DNA of 8,840 nucleotides from CAKQOE01 sp051892195 (GTDB lineage: Bacteria; Bacillota; Clostridia; Peptostreptococcales; Anaerovoracaceae): assembly GCA_051892195.1 (NCBI GenBank), contig JBJFFZ010000125.1:1-8840 (forward strand), written 5' to 3'. Made by a program: the position numbers and the translations under genes. A model generated the notes under the pieces. The model saw nothing but the letters and a program-made list of their open reading frames with translations, was not told the origin of the DNA and did no database searches. The first letter of the stretch is position 1; each line of letters opens with the position of its first letter. Shown one piece after another: positions 1-6,382 of this stretch.

Positions 1-689
1 GACATCAGACTTGTTATGCCGAAGCTTCCTATATTTCCGATTCCAAGTGTGATTCCGCCAAATGCAATAATACTTAAAATGAAAGAAATCGTATCAAATT
101 CAATCTCCTGCAGTTCCAGCACATCACGAAAATGAATCACGGCCGTAACAAGGGAAATGAGCATAACAAGCATTGTATAGATAAAGATATATTTCCAGCC
201 CACGGTATCTACAAGTAAACCTGCGATTGTAGGTGCAATAATCGGTGCTGCGGTAGCCACCAGTCCATACCACCCCATCATGGTGCCCTTTTTTTCCTCC
301 GGATATATGGACAATATGATGACCTGTCCCATGGATGTAAGTATGCCATTGCCGATTGCCTGCAGCACTCTGCCCGCCATCATTACACCAAAGCCCGGCG
401 CCAGAATACAAACCACCTCACCGGCAATAAAACATACAATACTGGATATGTATAGTTTTTTTGCAGGAATTTTCTTGATTAAAAATGCGGTCAGGGGCAT
501 TACAATTCCCATGACCAGGGAGTAACCGCTCGTCATCCACTGTCCGGTGGTCATGCTGATTTCAAAATACTCCGCCACTGGCGGAAGGGCTGTTGTCATG
601 GCCGTAGCGAGCATTGACGTAGCAATTCCTGTAATCATCAAATTAACAAAAACAAACCGTCTTTGTTTTTCACTTATTTTTACTGACAT
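1..689 (-). CDS. MFS transporter, DHA2 (EmrB/QacA) drug-efflux family, N-terminal part; gene runs off the window start
   Basis: This is the first 229 codons of an integral membrane transporter; the C-terminal half lies beyond position 1. Members of the 14-helix DHA2 family usually export drugs or other amphiphiles in exchange for protons. Reading from ATG 689-687 gives MSVKISEKQR and then about seven hydrophobic segments. The stretch GRVLQAIGNGI (residues 106-116) is MFS motif B with its arginine (R107). The stretch APIIAPTIAGLLVD (148-161) is the proline/glycine-rich motif C typical of drug/H+ antiporters. The helix 2-3 loop AFLIKKIPAKKLY is the relaxed motif A common in DHA2. A GGAAG ribosome binding site (694-698 on the plus strand) precedes the ATG by 4 nt. 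It follows a two-component operon after 75 bp and has its own promoter. The frame stays open to the window edge. The family is confident; the substrate is unknown. Confidence 0.9.
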   Translation of the reverse strand, partial: MSVKISEKQRRFVFVNLMITGIATSMLATAMTTALPPVAEYFEISMTTGQWMTSGYSLVMGIVMPLTAFLIKKIPAKKLYISSIVCFIAGEVVCILAPGFGVMMAGRVLQAIGNGILTSMGQVIILSIYPEEKKGTMMGWYGLVATAAPIIAPTIAGLLVDTVGWKYIFIYTMLVMLISLVTAVIHFRDVLELQEIEFDTISFILSIIAFGGITLGIGNIGSFGITSLM

Positions 690-727
690 GATTCTTCCAT
701 TCTATCTTTGCAGCTTCATAAATCTGT

Positions 728-755
728 ATTATATCCAATGTATATCAAATGTTGA
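728..755 (-). promoter_or_regulatory. Predicted sigma-A promoter of the DHA2 transporter gene
   Basis: On the minus strand a perfect TATAAT (728-733) sits 16 bp downstream of TCAACA (750-755), which matches 4 of 6 bases of the -35 consensus. Transcription would start near 721, giving a leader of about 30 nt. No terminator is visible between the preceding gene (stop at 765) and this promoter, so readthrough from the upstream operon is also possible. Confidence 0.55.
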
Positions 756-756
756 T
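744..756. promoter_or_regulatory. Operator-like dyad over the -35 box of the transporter promoter
   Basis: The 13-bp stretch reads ATCAA-ATG-TTGAT, two perfect 5-bp inverted arms around a 3-bp centre, and it covers the predicted -35 box. A short AT-rich dyad in this position is what a repressor site (for example MarR or TetR type) for an efflux gene often looks like. The arms are short, so chance is a real alternative. No cognate regulator gene is visible in the window. Confidence 0.3.
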
Positions 757-764
757 TTCTTCAT

Positions 765-1292
765 TCACAGCAATAAGGAATGCCCTTTTTCGCAAACCTG
801 ATAAATCTCTTCCATTTTCTCATCCATCAAAGGCTGCAGCTTTTCTGTCTGCTTCTTTAAAACTTTACGATATATGAAATACGGGAGTATCCAGCCCGCA
901 AACCCTGGAATGGCAAGCAGCACACACAGCCATATAACGGGGGGTTCATGAGTGACAGCAAAGGTAGCACCTGCCATAAACACGGTTCCCGCTATTCCCG
1001 CCGCCAGTGCCCAGGCCGTTGCTGCAGAGGTCTTTGCCTTCTCCAGTTTGCTGAGATCATGGGCACAGGCTTCAAAATTTCTCTGTAATCTGGTCAGTTC
1101 CATTTTATTGATGATTTTCCTGTCACGCTTCATGCGGATGGTTGCCTGATGGGGCTTTGCCATATCAGGCAGCTCTTCCTCTGCAATCCAGCCGAAATTC
1201 TCATAACAGTCCAGATACATGGATACCAGATTGGCACCCACTGTAATCTCCTTATATTCATATCCTACATAAGATTTTCTTTCCTGTTCCAT
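765..1292 (-). CDS. Two-helix membrane protein of unknown function, co-transcribed with the two-component system
   Basis: This is a 175-residue protein with a soluble N-terminal part, two membrane helices and a charged C-terminal tail. Residues 10-35 hold an aromatic stretch around YENFGW. Residues 52-90 are basic and probably helical (RMKRDRKIINKMELTRLQ). Hydrophobic spans lie at about 91-113 and 119-141, the second around IPGFAGWILPYFIY. The tail 142-170 is charged and helical. The start is well supported: AGGAGG (1300-1305) lies 7 nt before the ATG and inside the 3' end of the kinase gene, which it overlaps by 28 bp, so translation is probably coupled. From memory, similar small proteins occur in clostridial genomes, but I know no assigned function. 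Its place after a regulator/kinase pair suggests an accessory role in signalling or in the response. It has no enzymatic motif. Confidence 0.8.
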   Translation of the reverse strand: MEQERKSYVGYEYKEITVGANLVSMYLDCYENFGWIAEEELPDMAKPHQATIRMKRDRKIINKMELTRLQRNFEACAHDLSKLEKAKTSAATAWALAAGIAGTVFMAGATFAVTHEPPVIWLCVLLAIPGFAGWILPYFIYRKVLKKQTEKLQPLMDEKMEEIYQVCEKGHSLLL

Positions 1293-2389
1293 GAAAACGC
1301 CTCCTCTCCGCTTAACTGATGGACTCTGGGCACTCTCACAGTAAATTTCGTTCCCTGTCCGGCTTTGCTTTCCACTTCGATACTTCCGTCCGATAATTGA
1401 AGGATCCTTTTTACAAGTGCAAGCCCAAGCCCGTTTCCTTCCGTAGAATGAGAAGGATCGCCCTGGAAAAATTTATCAAAAATTTTCTGCTGCGTCTTTT
1501 CATCCATGCCGCATCCGGTATCCGCAACGGAAACAGTTACCTCCTCTTCATCCGATGTCTGTGATAAGGTAACTGTTCCGCCGGGAGCAGTAAACTTCAT
1601 TGCATTGGATAAAAGATTTGTCCAGACAAGCTCCAGAAGTCCCTCATCGGCTTCTATCATCGTGCGCTCTTCGATTTCCGCCTCAAACGCTATATTCTTC
1701 TGCTCCCATACGTTTTCAAACTGCAGTGCGCATTGGCACAGCTGGGCACAAAGATCATACCTCTCTGACACGGGTTTGATGGCCTGCTTTTCCAGCTTAT
1801 TGAGCTTCAGCATGTTGGTAATGAGATTTGAAAGCCGTTTTGCAGCATGGAGGATATTTTCTGCATATTCCCTGCTCTTTTCCTCCGCAGGTTCCTGCAG
1901 CAGGAGCAGCTCTGCATGATTCTGTATCACTGCAAGAGGCGTCTTGATTTCGTGGGAAACATTGGAAAAGAAATCTGTTTTCAGGGTTTCTATGCTTCCA
2001 AGCTCTTCCACCATCTTATTGAAATCCGTAAACAGAACATCCAGGTGCGTATATTTATCTGCAGTATGGTGAGGTGCAAGATACACGGAAAAATCTCCCG
2101 AAGCCACCTTACGGGCAGCTTCCGAAAACTCTTCAATGGGTTTCTGATAATGTCTCGATACCTGATAGCTGGTCCATACGGTAAACACGACGGCTGCCAG
2201 AAACCAGATTCCGAAAATCAGGACATGACTGTGAGGAGGAATGCTCTTATAATCAATTTCCTCTCCGATGATTTTCATCTGCATGGTTGTGAACAATCCG
2301 GATGCCACAAAAACAGAGAAAAAAACGGAAACGGGAAATATTTTTTTCTTTACTCGATGATCCTGATACGCACGTTTCTCTTTCATCAT
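1265..2389 (-). CDS. Sensor histidine kinase (HAMP, HisKA, HATPase_c) of a two-component system
   Basis: This 374-residue membrane kinase phosphorylates the response regulator encoded just before it. There are two membrane helices (about 17-38 and 54-75) with only about 16 residues between them. A HAMP linker follows (about 77-130), then a HisKA dimerisation domain with the H-box FSNVSHEIKTPL (phosphoacceptor H146). The ATP-binding domain has the N-box LVWTNLLSNAMKFT (N258, N262), G1 box VADTGCGM (D290), F box KIFDKFF and G2 box GNGLGLAL (about 318-325). All catalytic boxes are intact. The ATG at 2389 overlaps the regulator's stop as ATGA, and AAGGCGG lies 4 nt upstream, within the regulator gene, so the two are translationally coupled. 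A second ATG directly follows. The short external loop leaves no room for a ligand domain, so the stimulus is probably sensed in or at the membrane. The true signal is not known. Confidence 0.95.
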   Translation of the reverse strand: MMKEKRAYQDHRVKKKIFPVSVFFSVFVASGLFTTMQMKIIGEEIDYKSIPPHSHVLIFGIWFLAAVVFTVWTSYQVSRHYQKPIEEFSEAARKVASGDFSVYLAPHHTADKYTHLDVLFTDFNKMVEELGSIETLKTDFFSNVSHEIKTPLAVIQNHAELLLLQEPAEEKSREYAENILHAAKRLSNLITNMLKLNKLEKQAIKPVSERYDLCAQLCQCALQFENVWEQKNIAFEAEIEERTMIEADEGLLELVWTNLLSNAMKFTAPGGTVTLSQTSDEEEVTVSVADTGCGMDEKTQQKIFDKFFQGDPSHSTEGNGLGLALVKRILQLSDGSIEVESKAGQGTKFTVRVPRVHQLSGEEAFSWNRKENLM

Positions 2390-3054
2390 AATACCGCCTT
2401 ATAGCCCAGTCCCCTGACCGTCTTTATCTCAAACCCGTCGCATGCGGAAAACTTATCCCGAAGCTTCGTAATGTATACATCCACCGCCCTGAGACTCGTC
2501 TCACTGTCAACACCCCAAAACTCATCCATAAGCTGCGCTCTGGAAAATGTCTTGTTCGGATAAGAAAGCAGCTTATAAAGGATATGGAACTCTCTGGTGG
2601 TTACAGGTATTTCCTCGCCTGAAACAACCGCGGTCATGGCATCTGCATCCAGCTTCAGATTGCCCACCGCCAGTTTTCTTTCCATTTCAATGTTGGCGCG
2701 GCGCAAAAGGGCCCGGACCCGAAGCAGCAGTTCATCCAGTTCAATGGGCTTTACCATGTAATCATCGATGCCCAGCTGAAACCCTTTCTGTTTGGAAGGA
2801 AGGTCATCTTTTGCAGACATAAAGAGGATCGGAATATGCTTGTTCACACGCCTTACACTTTCTGCAAATTCAAAACCATCTATTTCCGGCATCATAATAT
2901 CTGAAACAATCAGCTCGTAAAAATTGTTATACATTTCCTCATACGCAGCATTTGCAGACAGACACCCTTTTGCATGAAAACCGCTGTCGTTCAGATAGGT
3001 ACACACTGTCTGGTTTAATTTTATATCATCTTCCAGCACTAAAATATTGATCAT
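2386..3054 (-). CDS. OmpR/PhoB-family response regulator
   Basis: This is a 222-residue DNA-binding regulator. The receiver domain (1-115) has the acidic pocket EDD (8-10), phosphoacceptor D52 in IVSDIMMPEIDG, the switch serine S80 (ILFMSAKDD) and the conserved lysine K102 before proline. The C-terminal winged-helix domain (about 126-222) has TTREFHILYKLL, the recognition region SLRAVDVYITKLRDK and the closing TVRGLGYKAVL. The frame is open back to 3162, but the start chosen is the ATG at 3054: AGGAGA lies 6 nt before it, and the protein then begins MINILVLEDD, exactly where receiver domains begin. The extra 36 upstream codons contain a DNA palindrome and resemble no domain. It is the first gene of the operon with the kinase and the two-helix protein, and autoregulation is likely, as is common for this family. 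Confidence 0.95.
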   Translation of the reverse strand: MINILVLEDDIKLNQTVCTYLNDSGFHAKGCLSANAAYEEMYNNFYELIVSDIMMPEIDGFEFAESVRRVNKHIPILFMSAKDDLPSKQKGFQLGIDDYMVKPIELDELLLRVRALLRRANIEMERKLAVGNLKLDADAMTAVVSGEEIPVTTREFHILYKLLSYPNKTFSRAQLMDEFWGVDSETSLRAVDVYITKLRDKFSACDGFEIKTVRGLGYKAVL

Positions 3055-3060
3055 GCCTGT

Positions 3061-3066
3061 TCTCCT
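3061..3066 (-). promoter_or_regulatory. Ribosome binding site fixing the response-regulator start
   Basis: AGGAGA on the minus strand is spaced 6 nt from ATG 3054-3052. This supports the internal start over the ATG at 3162, which would add 36 residues outside the receiver domain. Confidence 0.75.
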
Positions 3067-3131
3067 ATATATAACAATTGATTTGCATTTCTGTACAAAC
3101 AATAAAAACTTCCCCGAATAACCCGCATTTT

Positions 3132-3148
3132 CGGATGCCTGGCATCCG
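3132..3148. repeat. Perfect 8+1+8 bp palindrome upstream of the two-component operon
   Basis: CGGATGCC-T-GGCATCCG is an inverted repeat with no mismatch and a single central base. The spacer is too short for a full hairpin, though a 6-bp stem with a 5-nt loop could form in RNA. It lies 78 bp before the regulator start, in the region that should hold the promoter, so a protein-binding site is the simplest reading. OmpR-type regulators more often bind direct repeats, so a different regulator may bind here. Confidence 0.5.
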
Positions 3149-3167
3149 CCCCGGACATTCATTTCAG

Positions 3168-3200
3168 AAGGCTCTCATCCTTTCTATTGTAGGGAGCCTT
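3168..3200. repeat. Imperfect inverted repeat in the intergenic region
   Basis: AAGGCTCTC (3168-3176) pairs with GGGAGCCTT (3192-3200), with one non-Watson-Crick pair and a 15-nt loop. On the plus strand it is followed by a T-rich stretch (TATTTCCGTTTTGTT), so it could weakly end plus-strand transcripts. On the minus strand no T-run follows. It overlaps the possible -10 box, which would fit a regulatory role instead. Confidence 0.3.
3186..3191 (-). promoter_or_regulatory. Possible -10 box of the two-component operon promoter
   Basis: TACAAT on the minus strand matches 5 of 6 bases of the -10 consensus and lies about 130 bp before the regulator start. No good -35 box stands 16-18 bp upstream; TTAACA is present but 20 bp away. 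The promoter may depend on an activator, or this may be chance. The palindrome at 3132-3148 would fall in the resulting leader. Confidence 0.25.
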
Positions 3201-3240
3201 TATTTCCGTTTTGTTAAGCTTTTGTTTCAGAATTATTAAT

Positions 3241-3294
3241 CAGAAAAAGAAAACCCCTTTCATTAAACTGGATTCTGTCTAACAAAAGGGGGTT
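3241..3294 (-). terminator. Rho-independent terminator of the gap-truncated membrane protein gene
   Basis: On the minus strand AACCCC(C)TTT pairs with AAAGGGGTT (plus-strand arms 3284-3294 and 3252-3260, one bulged C). An inner stem TTAGAC/GTTTAA with one G-U pair extends it, and TTTTCTTTTTC follows (down to 3241). The hairpin starts 28 bp after the stop codon of the upstream gene at 3323, and it isolates that gene from the two-component operon. Confidence 0.8.
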
Positions 3295-3322
3295 CACTGG
3301 TCTTCTTTACCGGTTCCCGTGC

Positions 3323-3502
3323 TTAAACGAAAATTAAGTTCAATGCCGGAAATCCGCCATTTGATACGTAAACAATTCCCATTACAACAACAGCCACAGC
3401 AAGGGAAGCTGCGCCTGTGACATACCTCTTTTTACCCGCAAGCTTTCCTCTGACAAGTTTTTCTGGCATAAGGAGCAATGTTACAGCAATTGCCAAAAAT
3501 AA
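3323..3502 (-). CDS. Membrane protein, C-terminal 59 codons only; 5' part lost in the assembly gap
   Basis: From the edge of the N run the minus strand reads in frame LFLAIAVTLLLMPEKLV, then a basic linker (RGKLAGKKRYVTG), then a second hydrophobic segment ASLAVAVVVMGIVYVS, ending NLIFV before a TAA at 3323-3325. This is two predicted helices joined by a positively charged, probably cytoplasmic loop, as at the end of a polytopic transporter or similar protein. It counts as coding because the frame runs uninterrupted from the gap, the composition is that of membrane helices, and a strong terminator follows the stop 28 bp later. The family cannot be named from this much sequence. Because the gap size is conventional, the missing part may be far longer than 100 bp. 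Confidence 0.7.
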   Translation of the reverse strand, partial: LFLAIAVTLLLMPEKLVRGKLAGKKRYVTGAASLAVAVVVMGIVYVSNGGFPALNLIFV

Positions 3503-3602
3503 NNNNNNNNNNNNNNNNNNNNNNNNNNNNNNNNNNNNNNNNNNNNNNNNNNNNNNNNNNNNNNNNNNNNNNNNNNNNNNNNNNNNNNNNNNNNNNNNNN
3601 NN
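3503..3602. other. Assembly gap of 100 N
   Basis: Exactly 100 unknown bases. This is the conventional placeholder for a scaffold join of unknown length, so the distance between the two flanks, and even the number of genes between them, cannot be taken from the coordinates. Confidence 0.97.
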
Positions 3603-3610
3603 TTGATTTT

Positions 3611-3628
3611 GCACAGATCGCTCTGTGC
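3611..3628. repeat. Short perfect hairpin at the contig edge
   Basis: GCACAGA-TCGC-TCTGTGC has two perfect 7-bp arms and a 4-nt loop, 8 bases from the gap. It lies 65 bp after the stop of the PAP2 gene on the minus strand, where a terminator is expected, but the following bases read AAAATCAA rather than a T-run. It is therefore not a canonical rho-independent terminator. Nothing else is recognisable between the gap and 3692. Confidence 0.35.
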
Positions 3629-3692
3629 CAGATGACGGTGTCAGTATAAGGCACATTTGTTTCAAAACTATTCAGGATTTGTTAGGGAAAAA

Positions 3693-4217
3693 TTAATTTG
3701 AATAAAAAATCCGCTGCAAACCTGTCATCAGGGCAGTTCCGATCCACCCGAACAGAATGCCAAGCAGCGCTCCCGCCAGCACATCCGTAGGGTAATGCAC
3801 ATAAAGATACAGCCGCGAAAAGGCAATGAGACCCGCCAGAATCGCAGCAGGAATCCAGAGCCTGCTTTTGCGGAAATACAGGGTTGATGCCGCAGTAAAA
3901 GAAGCTGCCGTATGTCCGGATGGAAAAGAATAATCGGAAGGCGGTTCAAGCAGAAGCTGGACCGCCGTGTTCATATCAAATGGCCGTACCCGGGCCACCA
4001 AAGGCTTCAAAATCACATTGCACAGGAGAAGGTCCAGCACCAGCGCCAGGGCCATGGCCATCCCTGTTTTCCTTGTTCCGGGAAACAGGAGCAGCAGAAC
4101 GGTCAGGGCAATCCAGATCCATCCGCCGTCCCCCAATCCCGTAATCGCTGTCATAACGCTGTCCAGAATCCCGCACCGGAGATTGGACTGAATCCAATCA
4201 AGCATGGCAAGTTCCAT
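3693..4217 (-). CDS. PAP2-family membrane phosphatase (undecaprenyl-pyrophosphate / lipid phosphatase type)
   Basis: This 174-residue integral membrane phosphatase has the complete type-2 phosphatidic acid phosphatase signature: KPLVARVRP (K71, R78), PSGH (99-102, H102) and SRLYLYVHYPTD (R135, nucleophile H141, D145). About five or six hydrophobic segments surround the site, as in BcrC- and PgpB-like enzymes that dephosphorylate undecaprenyl pyrophosphate or other lipid phosphates outside the membrane. The length is typical of the short bacterial class. The start at 4217 has AAAGGA about 8 nt upstream; an in-frame ATG at 4205 is an alternative. It begins 27 bp after the CoA-transferase stop, so it is probably the last gene of that operon, although its cell-envelope role has no clear link to the metabolic genes. 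The family is certain; the substrate is inferred. Confidence 0.9.
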   Translation of the reverse strand: MELAMLDWIQSNLRCGILDSVMTAITGLGDGGWIWIALTVLLLLFPGTRKTGMAMALALVLDLLLCNVILKPLVARVRPFDMNTAVQLLLEPPSDYSFPSGHTAASFTAASTLYFRKSRLWIPAAILAGLIAFSRLYLYVHYPTDVLAGALLGILFGWIGTALMTGLQRIFYSN

Positions 4218-4244
4218 AATATGATTCCTTTGTCTCCTTTTCTG

Positions 4245-5537
4245 TTACCAAAGCTCAAGTTTCTTTGCCTGCTCCCGCAGCTCGCTGCGAAAATCAGGAT
4301 GGGCCACGGCGATGAGGTTTTCCACTCTGTCTTTTATGCTGCGGCCGGAAAGGGGCGCTGCGCCGTACTCAGTTACGACATAATCCACGGTCTGGCGCAG
4401 CACAGTAACCGTGCCTCCTTCCAGATCCAGGGGCTGTATGGATGAAACAGTCCCTTTTTTCTTGGTGGACGGCAGGGCGATGATGGCTTTTCCGCCCCGG
4501 GAGCGGTGGGCCCCCATGGCGAAATCGTTTGCTCCGCCGGAACCGCTGTACGTCCTGTGACCGATGGTTTCGGAAAAAATCTGACCGGTCAGATCAACGT
4601 GAAGCGCCGAATTGATGGCTACCATTTTGTCGTTCTGCATGATTACAAACGGATCGTTTACATAAGAACCGCGCATCATCTTTACCACCGGATTTCTGTC
4701 CACAAATTCAAAGACTTCCGGCGATGATGTCAGCAGCGTGCAGACCATTTTTCCTCTGTCGATATTTTTCTTTGCTCCTGTTATGACCCCTGCTTCGTAG
4801 AGATGAACCATGCTTGGGGTAAACATTTCTGAATGAACCCCCAGATCATGCTTGTTGATCAGCTGCCTGGCAGCTGCATCCGGAATACCGCCGATTCCAA
4901 GCTGTATGGTGGAACCGTCTTCGATGAGATCTGCAATATTGCGGCCGATCATCTCCTGAATTTCATTGGGTTCTGCCACCGGATCCTGAGGAATCTCCCG
5001 GTCTGATTCCACAATAAAATCAACGTCCCTGATATGGACGGCAGCATCGCCGTAAACAACCGGAACATTGGGATTTATTTCCAGAATAACGATATCTGCC
5101 TTTTCAAGGGCATCCATTTCCTGGGAAATGCACATTCCCAGAGTCATAAACCCGTGCTTATCCATAGGAGAAGCCAGTCCTATGAAAACATCAGGCTTTC
5201 GGAACGCGGCGCGGTCCCGGAAAAGGGTGCTGATGCTTGCGGGAACAAGGGAAATATTCCCTGTGCTATGGGCTCTTCTCGTATAAGGGCCGTAAAAAAA
5301 CGGCTCGGTCCTTATATTTCCTGATTCATCGTGAAAATGCTTATAATCCTCAGGTCCCAGCACGCTGTTCACCGTTACATTTCTCACTCTGTCCGATATG
5401 GTGTGAAGCTCCCGCAGGATTGCAGCAGGCTCCGCCACATCCACACCGACATAAATATTCATATCGGACTGTATCTGATCCAGTGCCTCAGCAACCGTTA
5501 TTTTCTTACTGTTATATTCTTTCAAGTAGTCCTTCAT
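4245..5537 (-). CDS. Acetyl-CoA hydrolase/transferase family CoA-transferase (4-hydroxybutyrate or butyrate:acetyl-CoA type)
   Basis: This 430-residue cytosolic enzyme is expected to move CoA from acetyl-CoA to a carboxylic acid. Family members include 4-hydroxybutyrate CoA-transferase and butyryl-CoA:acetate CoA-transferase of clostridia. The N-terminal half has ASPMDKHGFMTLG (122-134). GIGGIPDAA (214-222) is the usual glycine-rich turn. E237 in GVHSEM is at the place of the catalytic glutamate that forms the glutamyl-CoA thioester. GSGGANDFAMGA (332-343) is the CoA-site loop. GRSIKDRVENLIAVAHPDF (398-416) is the standard C-terminal motif. Length and motifs are complete. A GGAG lies 11 nt before the ATG, a rather long spacing. 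It follows the crotonase-like gene by 58 bp. Neighbours suggest it activates an acid made from an imported nitrogen compound. Which acid it uses cannot be told from the motifs. Confidence 0.92.
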   Translation of the reverse strand: MKDYLKEYNSKKITVAEALDQIQSDMNIYVGVDVAEPAAILRELHTISDRVRNVTVNSVLGPEDYKHFHDESGNIRTEPFFYGPYTRRAHSTGNISLVPASISTLFRDRAAFRKPDVFIGLASPMDKHGFMTLGMCISQEMDALEKADIVILEINPNVPVVYGDAAVHIRDVDFIVESDREIPQDPVAEPNEIQEMIGRNIADLIEDGSTIQLGIGGIPDAAARQLINKHDLGVHSEMFTPSMVHLYEAGVITGAKKNIDRGKMVCTLLTSSPEVFEFVDRNPVVKMMRGSYVNDPFVIMQNDKMVAINSALHVDLTGQIFSETIGHRTYSGSGGANDFAMGAHRSRGGKAIIALPSTKKKGTVSSIQPLDLEGGTVTVLRQTVDYVVTEYGAAPLSGRSIKDRVENLIAVAHPDFRSELREQAKKLELW

Positions 5538-5595
5538 AATATTCTGTACTCCGTTTCATTTTGCAGATCAACACAGAAAAGCGGTCTGCCTGCGT

Positions 5596-6360
5596 CTATC
5601 TCCCTTTATAAACAGGTTTGCGCTTTTCCATGAACGCTTTTACAGCCTCATCGGAATCCTCCGTATCCATCAGGTCAAAAAACGCAAGATCTGTAATATG
5701 TTCTGTGCTTGCAAAATCCAGCCGGTCTATGTATTTTATACATTTTTTCCACGCCCTGAGACTGAGAGGCGGGGCCTGCATGGCTTCCTCTGCAATACGC
5801 TCAGCAGCAGCCATCAGCTCCTCCCGTGGAACTACACTGTGCACGGAACCGTAGTTTTCCAGCTTTTCTGCAGGAATCAGCGCTCCTGTAAGAGTCATGT
5901 AACGTCCCAGCTTCTGAGGAACCATTGCAGGAAGGAATGCCATTCCTCCTAAAACACCAACCTTCATCTCCGGAAGACCGAACCGCGCGCCCTGCGCCGC
6001 AACAAGAACATCACATGCAGCTGCAACACAGAATCCTGCGCCAACCGCAGCACCATTGACTGCACCTATCACAGGAACCGGACAGTTGACAATTGCACTG
6101 ATACAGTTGTTGAAATAATTTGCCTGAAATGCCATATCGGACACTCCGCTTTCATCGATTTCGCCGAGATCATTTCCTGCAATAAACTGTTTTCCTTCTG
6201 CCGTGAGAATGGCAATTCTCACATCATCAAGCTCATCGTACAGCGTGTTGAACGCTGCCCCAAGCTCCTCGTAAAGCTGCCTGTTCATGGCATTTGCAGG
6301 GGGCCTGCTGATGGTTATATATGCGATATGATTTTTTATTTCTTTTTTTATAAATTCCAT
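5596..6360 (-). CDS. Enoyl-CoA hydratase/isomerase (crotonase) family protein
   Basis: This is a 254-residue crotonase-fold enzyme acting on a short-chain acyl-CoA in the cytosol. The two oxyanion-hole regions are present: GKQFIAGNDL (56-65) and NGAAVGAGF (102-110). In FGLPEMKVG (127-135) E131 aligns by eye with Glu164 of rat crotonase. The other hydratase glutamate (Glu144, in GGGCE) is replaced: the sequence reads GAGFCVA, placing C111 there. An isomerase, a dehydratase or another crotonase reaction is therefore as likely as classic hydration. The C-terminal region ends in a basic tail KRKPVYKGR, as is common in the family. The start was set at 6360 rather than the ATG at 6378, because CAGGAG (6370-6375) lies correctly before 6360 while 6378 has no good site. 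It follows the permease by 48 bp and precedes the CoA-transferase, which supports a joint pathway. Confidence 0.88.
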   Translation of the reverse strand: MEFIKKEIKNHIAYITISRPPANAMNRQLYEELGAAFNTLYDELDDVRIAILTAEGKQFIAGNDLGEIDESGVSDMAFQANYFNNCISAIVNCPVPVIGAVNGAAVGAGFCVAAACDVLVAAQGARFGLPEMKVGVLGGMAFLPAMVPQKLGRYMTLTGALIPAEKLENYGSVHSVVPREELMAAAERIAEEAMQAPPLSLRAWKKCIKYIDRLDFASTEHITDLAFFDLMDTEDSDEAVKAFMEKRKPVYKGR

Positions 6361-6369
6361 AAAATTAAA

Positions 6370-6374
6370 CTCCT
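6370..6374 (-). promoter_or_regulatory. Ribosome binding site deciding the crotonase start
   Basis: AGGAG on the minus strand is 9 nt from the ATG at 6360-6358. It lies inside the alternative longer reading frame beginning at 6378, making the shorter start more likely. The shorter protein also begins at the usual place for crotonases. Confidence 0.65.
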
Positions 6375-6382
6375 GCATATAT

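Noticed and set aside
1847..2404. 185-codon plus-strand open frame antisense to the kinase gene
   Set aside because: The kinase on the opposite strand has all its boxes intact; the plus-strand product has no domain-like features and no good ribosome binding site.
3055..3162. Longer response regulator beginning at the ATG at 3162
   Set aside because: The extra 36 residues precede the normal receiver-domain start, contain the palindrome, and a good AGGAGA lies before the internal ATG at 3054.
3503..3602. Mobile element or repeat inside the gap
   Set aside because: Nothing can be read in the N run and the flanks show no insertion-sequence ends or target duplications.
3611..3628. Hairpin near the gap as the terminator of the PAP2 operon
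   Set aside because: The stem is only 7 bp and is followed on the minus strand by AAAATCAA, with no T-run; kept only as a repeat.
3912..4445. 177-codon plus-strand open frame across the PAP2 and CoA-transferase genes
   Set aside because: It is antisense to two genes with complete catalytic motifs, spans their junction, and its product is low in hydrophobic structure and resembles no family; a shadow frame.
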